Shown in pieces: positions 49,921-59,340 of a DNA stretch of 64,000 bases. Position 1 is the first letter of the stretch. Every line of letters starts with the position of its first letter. The notes below the pieces were generated by a model that saw nothing but the letters and a program-made list of their open reading frames with translations, made no database searches and had not been told where the DNA came from. Origin of the DNA: Oscillospiraceae bacterium (GTDB lineage Bacteria; Bacillota; Clostridia; Saccharofermentanales; Saccharofermentanaceae); the NCBI GenBank assembly GCA_900176545.1, contig FWXP01000010.1, forward strand, positions 46,778 to 110,777, written 5' to 3'. The translations under genes were made by a program, and so were the position numbers.

Positions 49921-52629
49921 ATGAGACGCGTTCTTGGTAAGATTTTTTCAAAGATAATATCGGTTCTGGGAGATGCAAGGATCCTTTCCTTCCTTTTCCC
50001 TTTCCTTACGATGATACTCGTATTCTCGTTCCTTCAGGTATATCCTGTAGGCGACAGGACAATGCTGACGGTAGACCTCTACCACCAGTACATGCCGTTC
50101 ATATACGAGCTCCGTCACAAGATCCTGGAAGGAAGATCCCTTTTCTATACATGGAATACGGGTCTTGGTACAGAGTACTATGCGGCTTTCTCCAACTATG
50201 CGGCAAGCCCTCTGAACATACTTTGCATCTTTTTCCCTTATAAGACGCTTCCCGTCTTCGTTGCTTTCGTAACGTCACTTCGTGCGGGTCTCGCGTCTCT
50301 TTTTATGGGCATGTTCCTTTCGAAGAGCGACGAGAAGAGATATGATTTCGTCACGGTGGTCTTCGGCTGTTCCTACGCTCTTTGCGGGTGGTTCCTCTCG
50401 GATTTCTGGAACATCATGTGGTGCGATGCCTATGTGCTCCTGCCTCTTATCGCTCTGGGTCTTCGAAAGCTCATGCTGGAGAGAAAGTACTTACTTTATG
50501 TGCTCTCCCTCGGTATCTGCATAGCCTCCAACTTCTATTCGGGCTACTTTATCTGCCTGTTCCTCGTGATGTATTCGGTAGTCCTGTTCCTTACGATAAA
50601 CGAAAGGCAGGCGATAACGATCAAGTCCTTCTTTGCAGCTGCAGGAAGGTTCGTTCTGGGAAGCGCCATCGCCGGCATGATATCCGCAGTGACAGTGCTT
50701 CCTACCTATCTTATACTTCAGCATTCCTCTGCTACGGGAGATGAATTCCCCGTGGACTTCTCCCTTACGGGCAACCTCTTCGATTTCTTGGGAAGGCTCA
50801 TGGTAAGCGCCAACCCCAACATAAGGGACGGTATGGCAAATGTTGCATGCAGCGTCATAGTAGTCCTTCTTATCCCGCTGTTCTTTATGGCGCCTGCAGA
50901 AACTGGCATCAGGCTCCGCCATAAGATCGGATACGGATTCCTTATCTTCTTCATGTATCTGAGCTTTACCAACAGGACTTTAAATTTCATCTGGCACGGA
51001 TTTCATTTCCCGAACCAGATCCCTTACAGGCAGTCCTTCATCATGTGCTTCCTTCTGGTATCCATGGCATTCTCCGTGATAAGGGTTCTCAAGAGCTATA
51101 CGGTGAACCAGATAGTGGGAGTAGCGGCAGGTGCCGGAATATTCCTGGTCCTCTATGAGAAGTTCGGAACCGGCAACGAAGGATATCAGCAGATATCCCT
51201 GACGCTCCTTTTTGTCATCATCCAGGGCAGCGTGCTCCACGCCATCAAGGCTGCTAAGCGCAAGAGCACTCTCTTCTACGAAGTACTGATCACCATAACG
51301 TTCATGGCAGAGCTCTTCACGGCTGCCATGTTCACCGTATCAAGGGTCGCTGAGCACGAAGGCTTCCCGGGCTACGATTACTACGGTAAGAACAGGGATG
51401 TGATCCATAATTATGCACTTCAGGTGGAAGGCGACGAGGGCCACAATACATTTGAAAGAACTGAGCTCTTCCCCAACAACATCTGCTGTATACAGTCCGT
51501 ATACGACGTCAAGGGAATGTCTACATTCTCTTCCACGGCAAGAGAGAGCTTCGTTAAGTATATGAGGAACTTCGGCTTCCACAATAACGGTATCAACGGA
51601 CTTCGTAATGCAGGTATAACAAGGGTCACGGCTACCTTATTGGGAGTTCGTAACTTCGCCCTTATCGAGAATACATATACCGTTCCCAGGATATTCGAGG
51701 AGGAATATGCGGTGGAGTCCGTCTCATTCCTCGGCAACCCCGATGCACTGCCCGTAGGCTATATGGTATCCCCGGATGTACTGGATTATGTGCCTGACGA
51801 CAACATACACGATGTGTTCTATAAGACCAACATGCTCGTCAGGTCCATGGGAATAGAAGACGATGTCTATCTTCCCGTAGATGCCACCTGCGAGTTTACG
51901 AACAATCTCCAGGCTCCTGAGATCTTCGGCTGCCTCTTCAACTTCAATGTCATGAATCCCGGAACCGCCGCATCCTTTAAGGTCACGGTAAGCGACGCCA
52001 CCATAGGAAGCGACGTATATGTCTATATCTATTCGCCCAAGCCCGGTACGGCTACTATCAACGAAGGCGATCTGCAGATCTGTTCTTTCGAGACCAGGAG
52101 CTACCAGACAGTCTGTCTTGGCACTTACACGGGTGAGCCCTTGTCACTTACCATGAATTACAGCGACACGAATTCGGGTGTGATGAACTGCTATGTCTAC
52201 GAGCTCAACCGTCCCGGATACGACAGGATGGTGGAGGAGTTATCCGATGAAGGACTTCAGGTCACAAGTTACGACGATACGTCCATAGAAGGCACGGTAA
52301 CTGCAAAGGAAGACGGACTTCTCTTCCTTACGATCCCTTATGCCGAAGGATTCAAGCTCACGGTAGACGGCAGTGAGGCTGAGCTCTTACCTGTCCAGGA
52401 TGCGCTCTGCGCGGTGAAGCTGGATAAGGGTACCCACGAGATAAAGCTTCAGTATGTACCCGCAGGCTTCAAGGAGGCGGTCATCATATCATTTGCCGGG
52501 TTAGCTTCACTTGCAGTCGTATCGGCCGTATCCCTGATGCTGGAGAAGAAGCGCAAGGCAAAAGCCGAGCTTGCAGTTGTACCGGCTCAGGAAGTACCCG
52601 AGAAGGAAATAACAGATGGCAAATCCTGA
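49921..52629 (+). CDS. YfhO-family polytopic membrane protein, copy 3
   Basis: A 902-residue protein, the most canonical YfhO copy here. Its N-terminal half has about 12 membrane segments with DLYHQYMPFIYELRHKIL, SFYTWNTGLG-type sequence and FWNIMWCDAYVLLPL. A beta-rich outer region with the AEGFKLTVDG block follows, then a last membrane helix near 865 and a Lys/Glu tail. It probably transfers sugars from a lipid carrier to a cell-wall polymer. It overlaps copy 4 by 14 bases, so they share an operon. Confidence 0.86.
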   Translation: MRRVLGKIFSKIISVLGDARILSFLFPFLTMILVFSFLQVYPVGDRTMLTVDLYHQYMPFIYELRHKILEGRSLFYTWNTGLGTEYYAAFSNYAASPLNILCIFFPYKTLPVFVAFVTSLRAGLASLFMGMFLSKSDEKRYDFVTVVFGCSYALCGWFLSDFWNIMWCDAYVLLPLIALGLRKLMLERKYLLYVLSLGICIASNFYSGYFICLFLVMYSVVLFLTINERQAITIKSFFAAAGRFVLGSAIAGMISAVTVLPTYLILQHSSATGDEFPVDFSLTGNLFDFLGRLMVSANPNIRDGMANVACSVIVVLLIPLFFMAPAETGIRLRHKIGYGFLIFFMYLSFTNRTLNFIWHGFHFPNQIPYRQSFIMCFLLVSMAFSVIRVLKSYTVNQIVGVAAGAGIFLVLYEKFGTGNEGYQQISLTLLFVIIQGSVLHAIKAAKRKSTLFYEVLITITFMAELFTAAMFTVSRVAEHEGFPGYDYYGKNRDVIHNYALQVEGDEGHNTFERTELFPNNICCIQSVYDVKGMSTFSSTARESFVKYMRNFGFHNNGINGLRNAGITRVTATLLGVRNFALIENTYTVPRIFEEEYAVESVSFLGNPDALPVGYMVSPDVLDYVPDDNIHDVFYKTNMLVRSMGIEDDVYLPVDATCEFTNNLQAPEIFGCLFNFNVMNPGTAASFKVTVSDATIGSDVYVYIYSPKPGTATINEGDLQICSFETRSYQTVCLGTYTGEPLSLTMNYSDTNSGVMNCYVYELNRPGYDRMVEELSDEGLQVTSYDDTSIEGTVTAKEDGLLFLTIPYAEGFKLTVDGSEAELLPVQDALCAVKLDKGTHEIKLQYVPAGFKEAVIISFAGLASLAVVSAVSLMLEKKRKAKAELAVVPAQEVPEKEITDGKS

Positions 52630-54964
52630 TACGTCACGTTCATCGCGCCTGTCGTGGCTTCTTGTCGCATTTATAGTTCCGGCGCTCATAGTGTTTGCCG
52701 TCTATACGTATCTTGGGGAGAGCAAGCTTCCCGATGCGAAGTATTCCGCCATCACCATACGTACGGAGGAATTCGACCGATCTTTCCTCTTCAGGGGCGT
52801 CGATAAGGATCTTCACGATCTCTCCTACATAAAGGCTTCTCTCGGAGGTGCGGATAAGATAAGCTCCACTGCGGCATGCAGGACTCTTCTTACGGAGCAT
52901 ATGTCGATAGTATTCCTGCTGGGCCTTGTACTGGGTCCTTCCATTGCTTCAGAGCTCTTCAAGGCGTTCTTCTATTTCAGGTTCGGTCTTGCAGGAGCGG
53001 CTTTCTTCCATCTGGCTAACGATAACCTTAAGGTAAAGGAGGATCCGTCCCTTCTTCTGGGTACGGTCTATTCGCTGTCTTCGATAGTCCTGTTCTCGGC
53101 TTCTCTTAATACAGCCATGATGAACATGGTGATACTTCTTCCTATAGCCGTATCGTTCATAGATAAGCTCAACCGTCAAAAAAGCGTAAAAAGAGCTTTC
53201 GCGACAATCGTGATCTGTGCTCTCATGGCATTGTCGGGTGCTCCCGGACTTATATGCGGAATACCTTTCTGCCTCATCGCAGGTGTGTTCCTTCTCCTGT
53301 CGGACAAGGATCTTGACACACCCAAGTTCATAAGAGGCATTGCAAGGATACTTATAGTGGCGGTGTCTGGTGTACTCTGTGCATCTGCGGCAGTATTCCC
53401 GATCCTTAAGAACCTTACCTCGCATGCTGAGCTTAATGATATCTTCGAGAATGGTAAGATCAGATTCTACCTTATAGACTTTATCTATAAGCTCCTTGAC
53501 GGTAATATAAGCGGAATCCCTTCCGACAGCAGTTCTCCCGTAATGGGCATATATGTCTTTACCGTGATGCTGCTGATCCTTTTCTTTGCCAACGGACAGA
53601 TCCCTTTAAGGACAAAGACATTTACGGGGATAGTAATGCTTTTTATCTACGTCTCGGTATCCTATTCCCCCGTGGATATGATCCTTAGCTTTGGCAACCC
53701 TTCGTCGGCGTTTCTTTATTCGAGGCTCGTATGTCTCCTGTTCCTGGTGATGCTCGCAGCTGCATTGTCCCTTCGCAATGTAAGAGAGGTAACGGCCGGC
53801 GCAGTATATGTCGGAGCTTTCCTTCTTCTGGGACTTATCGTGGTGGAATCCTCCGCCGCATCGGAGGTATCGATCTCAATAGTATCCAAGTTCCTTTCCG
53901 CAGGAAGTGTCATCTTCTGGGCAGCCGTATTCATCCATATGGTAAAGGAGTATAAGGAACTTCCTTCATCTGCCATAACGACTGCCATTATAGGAATAGC
54001 ATTTGATGTATGTTTCTGTATGGGTCCGTCATTTTCCGCCAGAGACGATATCCTTCATTCCTTTATCGGCGAGAGTCAGGAAGAGTCCGTTGCCGTATTC
54101 GATACTAACGAAGGCATCGTACCTCTCTTCGGAGATGACGGTGACACGTACCTTGTGCTGTCATCTGATATAGCGCAGCAGATCTCAGGCGAGAATTACT
54201 GTGACACGATCAATACCGTGATGAGAGGAGCTCTCCTGGATGAGATCTTTATGCAGCTTCCCTCTGACAATATGTTCGCTCAGGATATGCTGGATATGGG
54301 AGGAGGAAGATATACGATCTCTCCTGATGCTCCTCGCAACGAAGCTACGATCAGGGTCTACCTTAATGACCTTTCCCAGCCTTACTATGTGGTGTCCTCG
54401 TTTGACTGCAATTCCTATGTTACCGAGTCTTACGGCGACCGCGACAGGACCAATCAGTTCACGGGGCCTTTCATGCTTCGATTAGATCCGTCGACGGCGG
54501 AAGCATACATCAAGATATCTCTGTCACATCCGTCCGATCTTACGGGGGATTTCAGGGTCTATTGTCTCGACAGGAGCAGATGCGAAGGCATTCGAAGCGC
54601 CCTGGGAAACATAGAGGACAGCAGGATCGACCTTACCGGAGATCCGCGCCTTCAAGCATCCGGCACCAAGACCGTAGTAACGTCCGTGCCTTATTCATCC
54701 AATATCGAGGTCACCTATACCGATCACGGCAAGAGGATCCACGCTGATACGTTCGAGATATGCGGAAAGCTGGCATTCTCTTTTGAGAACGACGGATTTG
54801 TCAATTATGTAATGGATATCGGATGCGATTCGGGCGACATCAAGCTCGGAGGAGTATTTACGGCGATAACCGTATGTGGTGCTATATTTATATATCTAAT
54901 GTATAATAATAAGACCGCACGACGTATTGATAAGGAGACTAACCTTGCTGAGCAGAAAGATTGA
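52616..54964 (+). CDS. Divergent YfhO-like membrane protein, copy 4
   Basis: A 782-residue protein with some 12-13 hydrophobic segments up to about 460, an outer domain and a last helix near 755. The layout and PYSSNIEVTYTDHG-type C-terminal block resemble YfhO, but the N-terminal acidic-aromatic motif (D-x-x-x-Q-Y in the other copies) is not evident; the equivalent region reads FLFRGVDKDLHDLSYIKASL. It may be a non-catalytic partner of copy 3, or a diverged enzyme. It ends 20 bases inside the exonuclease gene. Confidence 0.68.
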   Translation: MANPDTSRSSRLSWLLVAFIVPALIVFAVYTYLGESKLPDAKYSAITIRTEEFDRSFLFRGVDKDLHDLSYIKASLGGADKISSTAACRTLLTEHMSIVFLLGLVLGPSIASELFKAFFYFRFGLAGAAFFHLANDNLKVKEDPSLLLGTVYSLSSIVLFSASLNTAMMNMVILLPIAVSFIDKLNRQKSVKRAFATIVICALMALSGAPGLICGIPFCLIAGVFLLLSDKDLDTPKFIRGIARILIVAVSGVLCASAAVFPILKNLTSHAELNDIFENGKIRFYLIDFIYKLLDGNISGIPSDSSSPVMGIYVFTVMLLILFFANGQIPLRTKTFTGIVMLFIYVSVSYSPVDMILSFGNPSSAFLYSRLVCLLFLVMLAAALSLRNVREVTAGAVYVGAFLLLGLIVVESSAASEVSISIVSKFLSAGSVIFWAAVFIHMVKEYKELPSSAITTAIIGIAFDVCFCMGPSFSARDDILHSFIGESQEESVAVFDTNEGIVPLFGDDGDTYLVLSSDIAQQISGENYCDTINTVMRGALLDEIFMQLPSDNMFAQDMLDMGGGRYTISPDAPRNEATIRVYLNDLSQPYYVVSSFDCNSYVTESYGDRDRTNQFTGPFMLRLDPSTAEAYIKISLSHPSDLTGDFRVYCLDRSRCEGIRSALGNIEDSRIDLTGDPRLQASGTKTVVTSVPYSSNIEVTYTDHGKRIHADTFEICGKLAFSFENDGFVNYVMDIGCDSGDIKLGGVFTAITVCGAIFIYLMYNNKTARRIDKETNLAEQKD

Positions 54965-55952
54965 AGACAAGACGGTTTTTATAGTATTTGATATGGAATG
55001 GAATCAGCCTTTTCCCGGGCGTGATTATAAGTTTGACGTCTCCTCGCTTAGCGGAGAGATCATCGAGATCGGTGCGGTCAAGTATGTATACGACAGCGGG
55101 ATCCTGACAGAGAAGGGGATCTTCTCCTGCGATGTACGTCCCTGTAAGTACACGACCCTTCACTACCACGTGAAGAAGGTAACTCATAAGACAAATGACG
55201 ATCTTAAGACAGGTATCCCTTTCGAGGAGGCATATAAGAAGTTCAGAGCATTCTGCGGTGATGATTTTATCCTCGCAGGCTGGGGCAATTCCGATCCCGA
55301 TATGCTGAAGATGAACCTTAAGTTTTTTGATATGGACGATAAGCTCAACTGCTTCTTCCTGGATATCCAGCCGATCTTCTCCATGTTTGCAGGGGAGAGA
55401 GGCAAGCAGAGGAGCGTGGAATTCGCCGTTGACCATTACGGTATACCTAAGAACGACTCCTTCCACAGCGCTACTTCAGACGCGAGATATACAGGCGAGA
55501 TCTTCAAGAGGATCTTTGACTGCAACAAGACAAGTGAGGTCTTAAGCGTCATTTCTTCTTCTTCCATAGATCCCGATCTTAAGCGTGAATATGTAAATGT
55601 TGGAAGTGAGACCGAGAATCCTCTTGATTCCCTCACCATGACGGAAGGGTGGACAAAGATGTGCCCCATCTGCTCGTCGACCTTTAGGGAAGAGATCTCA
55701 AGGTTCAGGATCAGAAAGTCAGTCTATGCTCTCTATGCCTGTGACGAACACGGCGAGTTCTTCAGCAGGACCAGGATCAAGAAGAACAAGAGCGGCAAGT
55801 ATTATGCAGCTTCAGTCCTCAGGTTCGCGACGCAGACCGACTATTATCTCGTAGCCGCTAAGAGGGAGGAATACGAGCGTTTTGGAAGCAAAGGCGCTCC
55901 CGCTCCCATAGAGGAGAATACCGAAGAAACACAGGAAGTTAAAACTCCTTAA
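54945..55952 (+). CDS. DEDDh-type 3'-5' exonuclease (KapD/ERI-like)
   Basis: A 335-residue protein. Exonuclease motif I is FDMEWNQ (D16, E18), motif II GWGNSDPDML (near 120) and motif III HSATSDARYTG (near 170-180). The C-terminal 120 residues, with a CPIC pair, are not part of the core fold and may bind zinc. It is probably an RNA or DNA 3' exonuclease. The start is TTG 54945, with AAGGAG 7 bases before it and 20 bases of overlap with the YfhO-like gene. Confidence 0.82.
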   Translation: MLSRKIEDKTVFIVFDMEWNQPFPGRDYKFDVSSLSGEIIEIGAVKYVYDSGILTEKGIFSCDVRPCKYTTLHYHVKKVTHKTNDDLKTGIPFEEAYKKFRAFCGDDFILAGWGNSDPDMLKMNLKFFDMDDKLNCFFLDIQPIFSMFAGERGKQRSVEFAVDHYGIPKNDSFHSATSDARYTGEIFKRIFDCNKTSEVLSVISSSSIDPDLKREYVNVGSETENPLDSLTMTEGWTKMCPICSSTFREEISRFRIRKSVYALYACDEHGEFFSRTRIKKNKSGKYYAASVLRFATQTDYYLVAAKREEYERFGSKGAPAPIEENTEETQEVKTP

Positions 55953-55979
55953 CAATGTCTTAAATCTACTTAAGGATTA

Positions 55980-56008
55980 TTGAATTCGCCTTATACGTGC
56001 CCTATAAT
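55980..56008 (+). promoter_or_regulatory. Promoter of the PilX-like gene
   Basis: TTGAAT (55980-55985), 17 bases, TATAAT (56003-56008). The leader of about 55 bases contains two copies of GTAATTA (56013 and near 56046) before an AAAGGAGAGG ribosome site; their role is unknown. Confidence 0.75.
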
Positions 56009-56068
56009 GACCGTAATTACATAGCTACAAATATGTGAAAACAGTAATTATATAAAGGAGAGGCGATT

Positions 56069-57997
56069 ATGCTTAAGAGATTTACCAAGTCCGGTAAAAA
56101 GCAGAATAAGAGCGGCGTAATTCTCGTTACGATCCTCTTTATTCTCGCAGTTGCGTTTATCTTGATCGGCGCTGCACTTATCATGACAGCTAACACAAGA
56201 AAGCGCTTGTATTCTTTTGCAGAAGGCGGACAGGCAAGAATTACTTGTACTGCTGCAGCTCAGTTATTCCAGACTGCTCTTGAGGAGCAGCAGGTCAGGG
56301 ACAGTGATTTCAAGAAGTTGTGCGACGCAGGTACGGTCGTATACTTCACAGACAGTTCAACTAATCCGGTTCCCGGTATGGGCGGTACGCCTACCTCGTC
56401 TCCTAATAACTATACACAGGCTAAGTTCGGTAAGAGCGGAACTCTCTACACTGTAAGGATTACAACAAGGATCGGCGACGAAGTCGAGAATATCCTCCTT
56501 ACATACAAGGGACAGATCCCTACTGTACAGCCCAGCCCCTTCGCATTCCAGGTAGAGCTTGGTGAAGGTGGTCGTATGGATAATGTTAAGATCGGCGGCA
56601 GTGTTGACGGTTCCGGCAGAGTAAACCAAGAGGACAATATCATCGTTACCAGAGGTGACGGTTCAGCTCCCATCGGTAGTTGCGACTTCTACTCTACATT
56701 CGTTACTACAACTCACATGCGTTCCGCATCCGGTACACATTACTACAGTGACATTGTCTATGCTGGTGATAATGCAGGTATAATCGCAGCCAGCGGCGGC
56801 GGCGGAACCGGTTCCGGTGCTATTATGTGTGATCGAGGAGACGGTGCAGGTGCTGGTACAGCTTACTTTATCGATTGTGATACTCCTATATCCGGAAGTG
56901 GCAGCACACACGAGATGTTTACTGGTTCTACCGGCGCACAGGTAATCTTTATGGATGTTGGAAACTCTACCTTTGAGCAGGCTTTCACAGGCTTTACCGG
57001 TCCGTCCATCTATCAGGTTCATCGTGATCCGTCTAACGGTAATATATCAGCTCAGCCCAATCAGGTAACTATTACCTCAACAGATGTAGCTTTGTGGAAC
57101 GGTACAGGAACATCCTTCCATGCATCTAATGCTACAGGTAAGGATCTTTCTTATTATGTCGGTAACCTTAATCAGTATCTGGATCCTAACTACGTAGATC
57201 CTGATACCGGTGATTCAAGACCTTCCTGCTTTGAGGACTTTGCAGCCGCTTATGGCGTTATCAACAGCTCAGCAGCTCCTACTGACGCTTCCACTCCTGC
57301 GCTTCAGGTCGGAACTAACAACGGTACTGAGTACAGGCTTTCGGGTCCTATCGATGGTGTGTACAATGTAGAACTTGATGGTACGAATGATTGCGTTATC
57401 TATATAACAGGTGATGTTACATTCCATGCAGGTGGCTTTATCAGGGTATCAGGCGGTAACGGAACTAATACGGGTTCAAGATGCTATATCGTCATCGGTA
57501 GAGGTTGTAAGATTACTTTTGATTCTAACGGAGCTGATTGTGGCATCATATCTGAAAATGTACACAGCGGAACTTCTATTAATCAGACCCAGGCACCTTG
57601 TACATATATCATTGGTTCCGGTCTCAACGGAAGAACAGGTTTGGATGCACGTGCTAACAGCCATGGACAGATCGAGTTCCAGCCTAACAGCACCAGTGGT
57701 GAGGGAACCATAGAAGCAATGGTAGCTTTGTATCCCTATTCTGACACTTCCAATGACGCAGGTGACATTTATGCATATGAGGGCGTTAAGGTTCATTTCT
57801 ACGGAAGGGTCATCGCCCATACTATCTATGCTAAGACAGGTGGTCATATCGTTATGCCTTACTGCCCTCAGTTCTCAGGTTCTGAGGATCCTGATGGATT
57901 GTATAGGGTAACAACGAACTTCAAGCTTCAGGACTTCGACTATTACTATGACGATGGAAGCACACATGTATTGACTACAGCTCCCAGTTCGACCTGA
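56069..57997 (+). CDS. Orphan PilX-like prepilin protein with large beta-rich domain
   Basis: A 642-residue protein. A basic leader (MLKRFTKSGKKQNKSG) ends in Gly, followed by a hydrophobic helix VILVTILFILAVAFILIGAALI; this matches a class III signal and PilX N terminus, with Thr in place of the usual Glu at position +5. The rest is Gly/Ser/Thr/Asn-rich with short repeated strands (about 180-600), compatible with a beta-helix. No prepilin peptidase, pilus ATPase or other pilin gene is in the window. It has its own strong promoter, ribosome site and terminator, suggesting high expression. A general surface or adhesive role is inference. Confidence 0.68.
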   Translation: MLKRFTKSGKKQNKSGVILVTILFILAVAFILIGAALIMTANTRKRLYSFAEGGQARITCTAAAQLFQTALEEQQVRDSDFKKLCDAGTVVYFTDSSTNPVPGMGGTPTSSPNNYTQAKFGKSGTLYTVRITTRIGDEVENILLTYKGQIPTVQPSPFAFQVELGEGGRMDNVKIGGSVDGSGRVNQEDNIIVTRGDGSAPIGSCDFYSTFVTTTHMRSASGTHYYSDIVYAGDNAGIIAASGGGGTGSGAIMCDRGDGAGAGTAYFIDCDTPISGSGSTHEMFTGSTGAQVIFMDVGNSTFEQAFTGFTGPSIYQVHRDPSNGNISAQPNQVTITSTDVALWNGTGTSFHASNATGKDLSYYVGNLNQYLDPNYVDPDTGDSRPSCFEDFAAAYGVINSSAAPTDASTPALQVGTNNGTEYRLSGPIDGVYNVELDGTNDCVIYITGDVTFHAGGFIRVSGGNGTNTGSRCYIVIGRGCKITFDSNGADCGIISENVHSGTSINQTQAPCTYIIGSGLNGRTGLDARANSHGQIEFQPNSTSGEGTIEAMVALYPYSDTSNDAGDIYAYEGVKVHFYGRVIAHTIYAKTGGHIVMPYCPQFSGSEDPDGLYRVTTNFKLQDFDYYYDDGSTHVLTTAPSST

Positions 57998-58020
57998 TAG
58001 TTGATCATTAAACAAACATC

Positions 58021-58054
58021 AACACCCTGTGAATCTTCACAGGGTGTTTTCTTT
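58021..58054 (+). terminator. Intrinsic terminator of the PilX-like gene
   Basis: AACACCCTGTGAA (58021-58033) pairs perfectly with TTCACAGGGTGTT (58036-58048); a T run follows. Confidence 0.93.
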
Positions 58055-58059
58055 GCAAT

Positions 58060-58086
58060 AAAAGAGCAGTGATATTGTCACTGCTC
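58060..58086 (-). terminator. Terminator of the convergent GT2 gene
   Basis: GAGCAGTGA and TCACTGCTC form a 9-bp stem (58064-58086). On the minus strand it is followed by TTTTATTG. Confidence 0.85.
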
Positions 58087-58105
58087 CTCTGATGATTATA
58101 GATCC

Positions 58106-58918
58106 TTACTTCTTTATCTTGATATAAGCCAGACGGGCATACATGCGAAGACGGATCGCCATCTTGAACATGATCTCCCTGAATACTGAAAGTCCGAGGC
58201 GTTCCTTGTACTTAGTAAACATCTTCTCGGTATCTTCGAGCATGATCCGATGCTTCTTCTTGTAGAGCTGACTTGTCTCAGAATCATTGGAGATCCTGAA
58301 GGACATTATGGTATCAGCTACATAGTATACATTTCCGAGAAGTGAGAGCTCTATACCGTAATCCCAATCAGGTACATATACGAATTCACTGTTATAGGGA
58401 CCGGCCTTTTGTGCCGCATCTTTTCTGTAGAGTGCGTTGGCAGGTTCGCAATATATGTTCCTGCTGCGAAGCGCTTTCAATGCGAACTTCTTACCATCAA
58501 AGCACTTATCTGTTCGTGACAGGCTTCTGGTCATAAGGACTTCGCTCTTTTGGTTGATGACCTTTGCATCTCCGATGGAGATAGTGGCATCAGGATGTGA
58601 TTCCAGCGCCTTGACCTGCTTCTCGATGGACTCGGGAGCAAGTATATCATCCTGACCGATAAGCTTTATATAATCACCGGAGGCTTTGGAGACGGCCCGG
58701 TTCCAGTTGCCGACCAGCCCCTGCCTTTCTTCGTTATGGAATATCTTTACAAAGTCGTACGCTTCACAGATCTTTAAGGTCTCATCCTTAGAGCAGTCGT
58801 CAGTGACGATGACTTCGATATTCTTATATGTCTGAGCCTTTATTGACTCTAATGTCTCTTTGATGAACCTGCCTCCGTTATATGTGGGGATGCAGATGCT
58901 TACCAGCTTATCACTCAT
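58106..58918 (-). CDS. Glycosyltransferase family 2 (GT-A)
   Basis: A 270-residue GT2 enzyme with SICIPTYNGGRFIKETL, VTDDCSKDETL and the DxD-type QDDI in IKLIGQDDILAPE. The WDYGIELSL block near 205 is common in capsule and LPS transferases. ATG 58918 has GGAG 8 bases upstream; the longer in-frame stretch before it contains the promoter. It stands alone, with its own promoter and terminator. Donor and acceptor are unknown. Confidence 0.87.
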   Translation of the reverse strand: MSDKLVSICIPTYNGGRFIKETLESIKAQTYKNIEVIVTDDCSKDETLKICEAYDFVKIFHNEERQGLVGNWNRAVSKASGDYIKLIGQDDILAPESIEKQVKALESHPDATISIGDAKVINQKSEVLMTRSLSRTDKCFDGKKFALKALRSRNIYCEPANALYRKDAAQKAGPYNSEFVYVPDWDYGIELSLLGNVYYVADTIMSFRISNDSETSQLYKKKHRIMLEDTEKMFTKYKERLGLSVFREIMFKMAIRLRMYARLAYIKIKK

Positions 58919-58943
58919 AATATGTCTCCGTTTTTGAATGGAT

Positions 58944-58972
58944 AGTATATTCAATATAATATTATAAGACAA
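58944..58972 (-). promoter_or_regulatory. Promoter of the solitary GT2 gene
   Basis: Minus strand TTGTCT (58972-58967), 17 bases, TATACT (58949-58944). Confidence 0.65.
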
Positions 58973-58997
58973 TAAAAGGGAATATGAAGGCGATTTG

Positions 58998-59006
58998 TGA
59001 TATCAT
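58998..59006 (+). promoter_or_regulatory. Extended -10 for the TSCPD gene
   Basis: TGATATCAT, about 50 bases before ATG 59058; its ribosome site AAAGGAG is separate. Confidence 0.4.
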
Positions 59007-59057
59007 CCATTACACACGATATTAAACTTACATAAAAGCCTCAAAGGAGAAACTCAT

Positions 59058-59312
59058 ATGCATTATACTTATAAGACATCAGGTGTTTGTGCCGTATCGA
59101 TCGACCTTGATATCGAGAACGAGGTTGTTACGAACGTTAAGTTTACAGGCGGCTGCAACGGCAACTTGAAGGCAATATCCAAGCTGGTGGACGGTATGAG
59201 TGCAGACAGGATCAATGAGATCCTTGAAGGCAATACATGCGGCATGAAGGGTACTTCCTGCGCTGACCAGCTTGCTAAGGCTGTAATGGAAGCAAAGAAG
59301 CTGACTGCCTGA
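59058..59312 (+). CDS. TSCPD-domain protein (TIGR03905 type)
   Basis: An 84-residue protein consisting of one TSCPD domain, the small Cys-containing module also found at the end of class II ribonucleotide reductases. Visible features are FTGGCNGNLKAIS with C33 and the final pair C62 and C68 (TCGMKGTSCADQL). It may bind a metal or nucleic acid; its function is not established. AAAGGAG precedes the ATG. Confidence 0.88.
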   Translation: MHYTYKTSGVCAVSIDLDIENEVVTNVKFTGGCNGNLKAISKLVDGMSADRINEILEGNTCGMKGTSCADQLAKAVMEAKKLTA

Positions 59313-59340
59313 TGTAACAGCCCGCATCGAAAGGGATAAG

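Noticed and set aside
54945-55952. Exonuclease as part of a defence system
   Set aside because: No helicase, toxin or other defence partner is adjacent; the protein fits the housekeeping KapD/ERI-type exonucleases.
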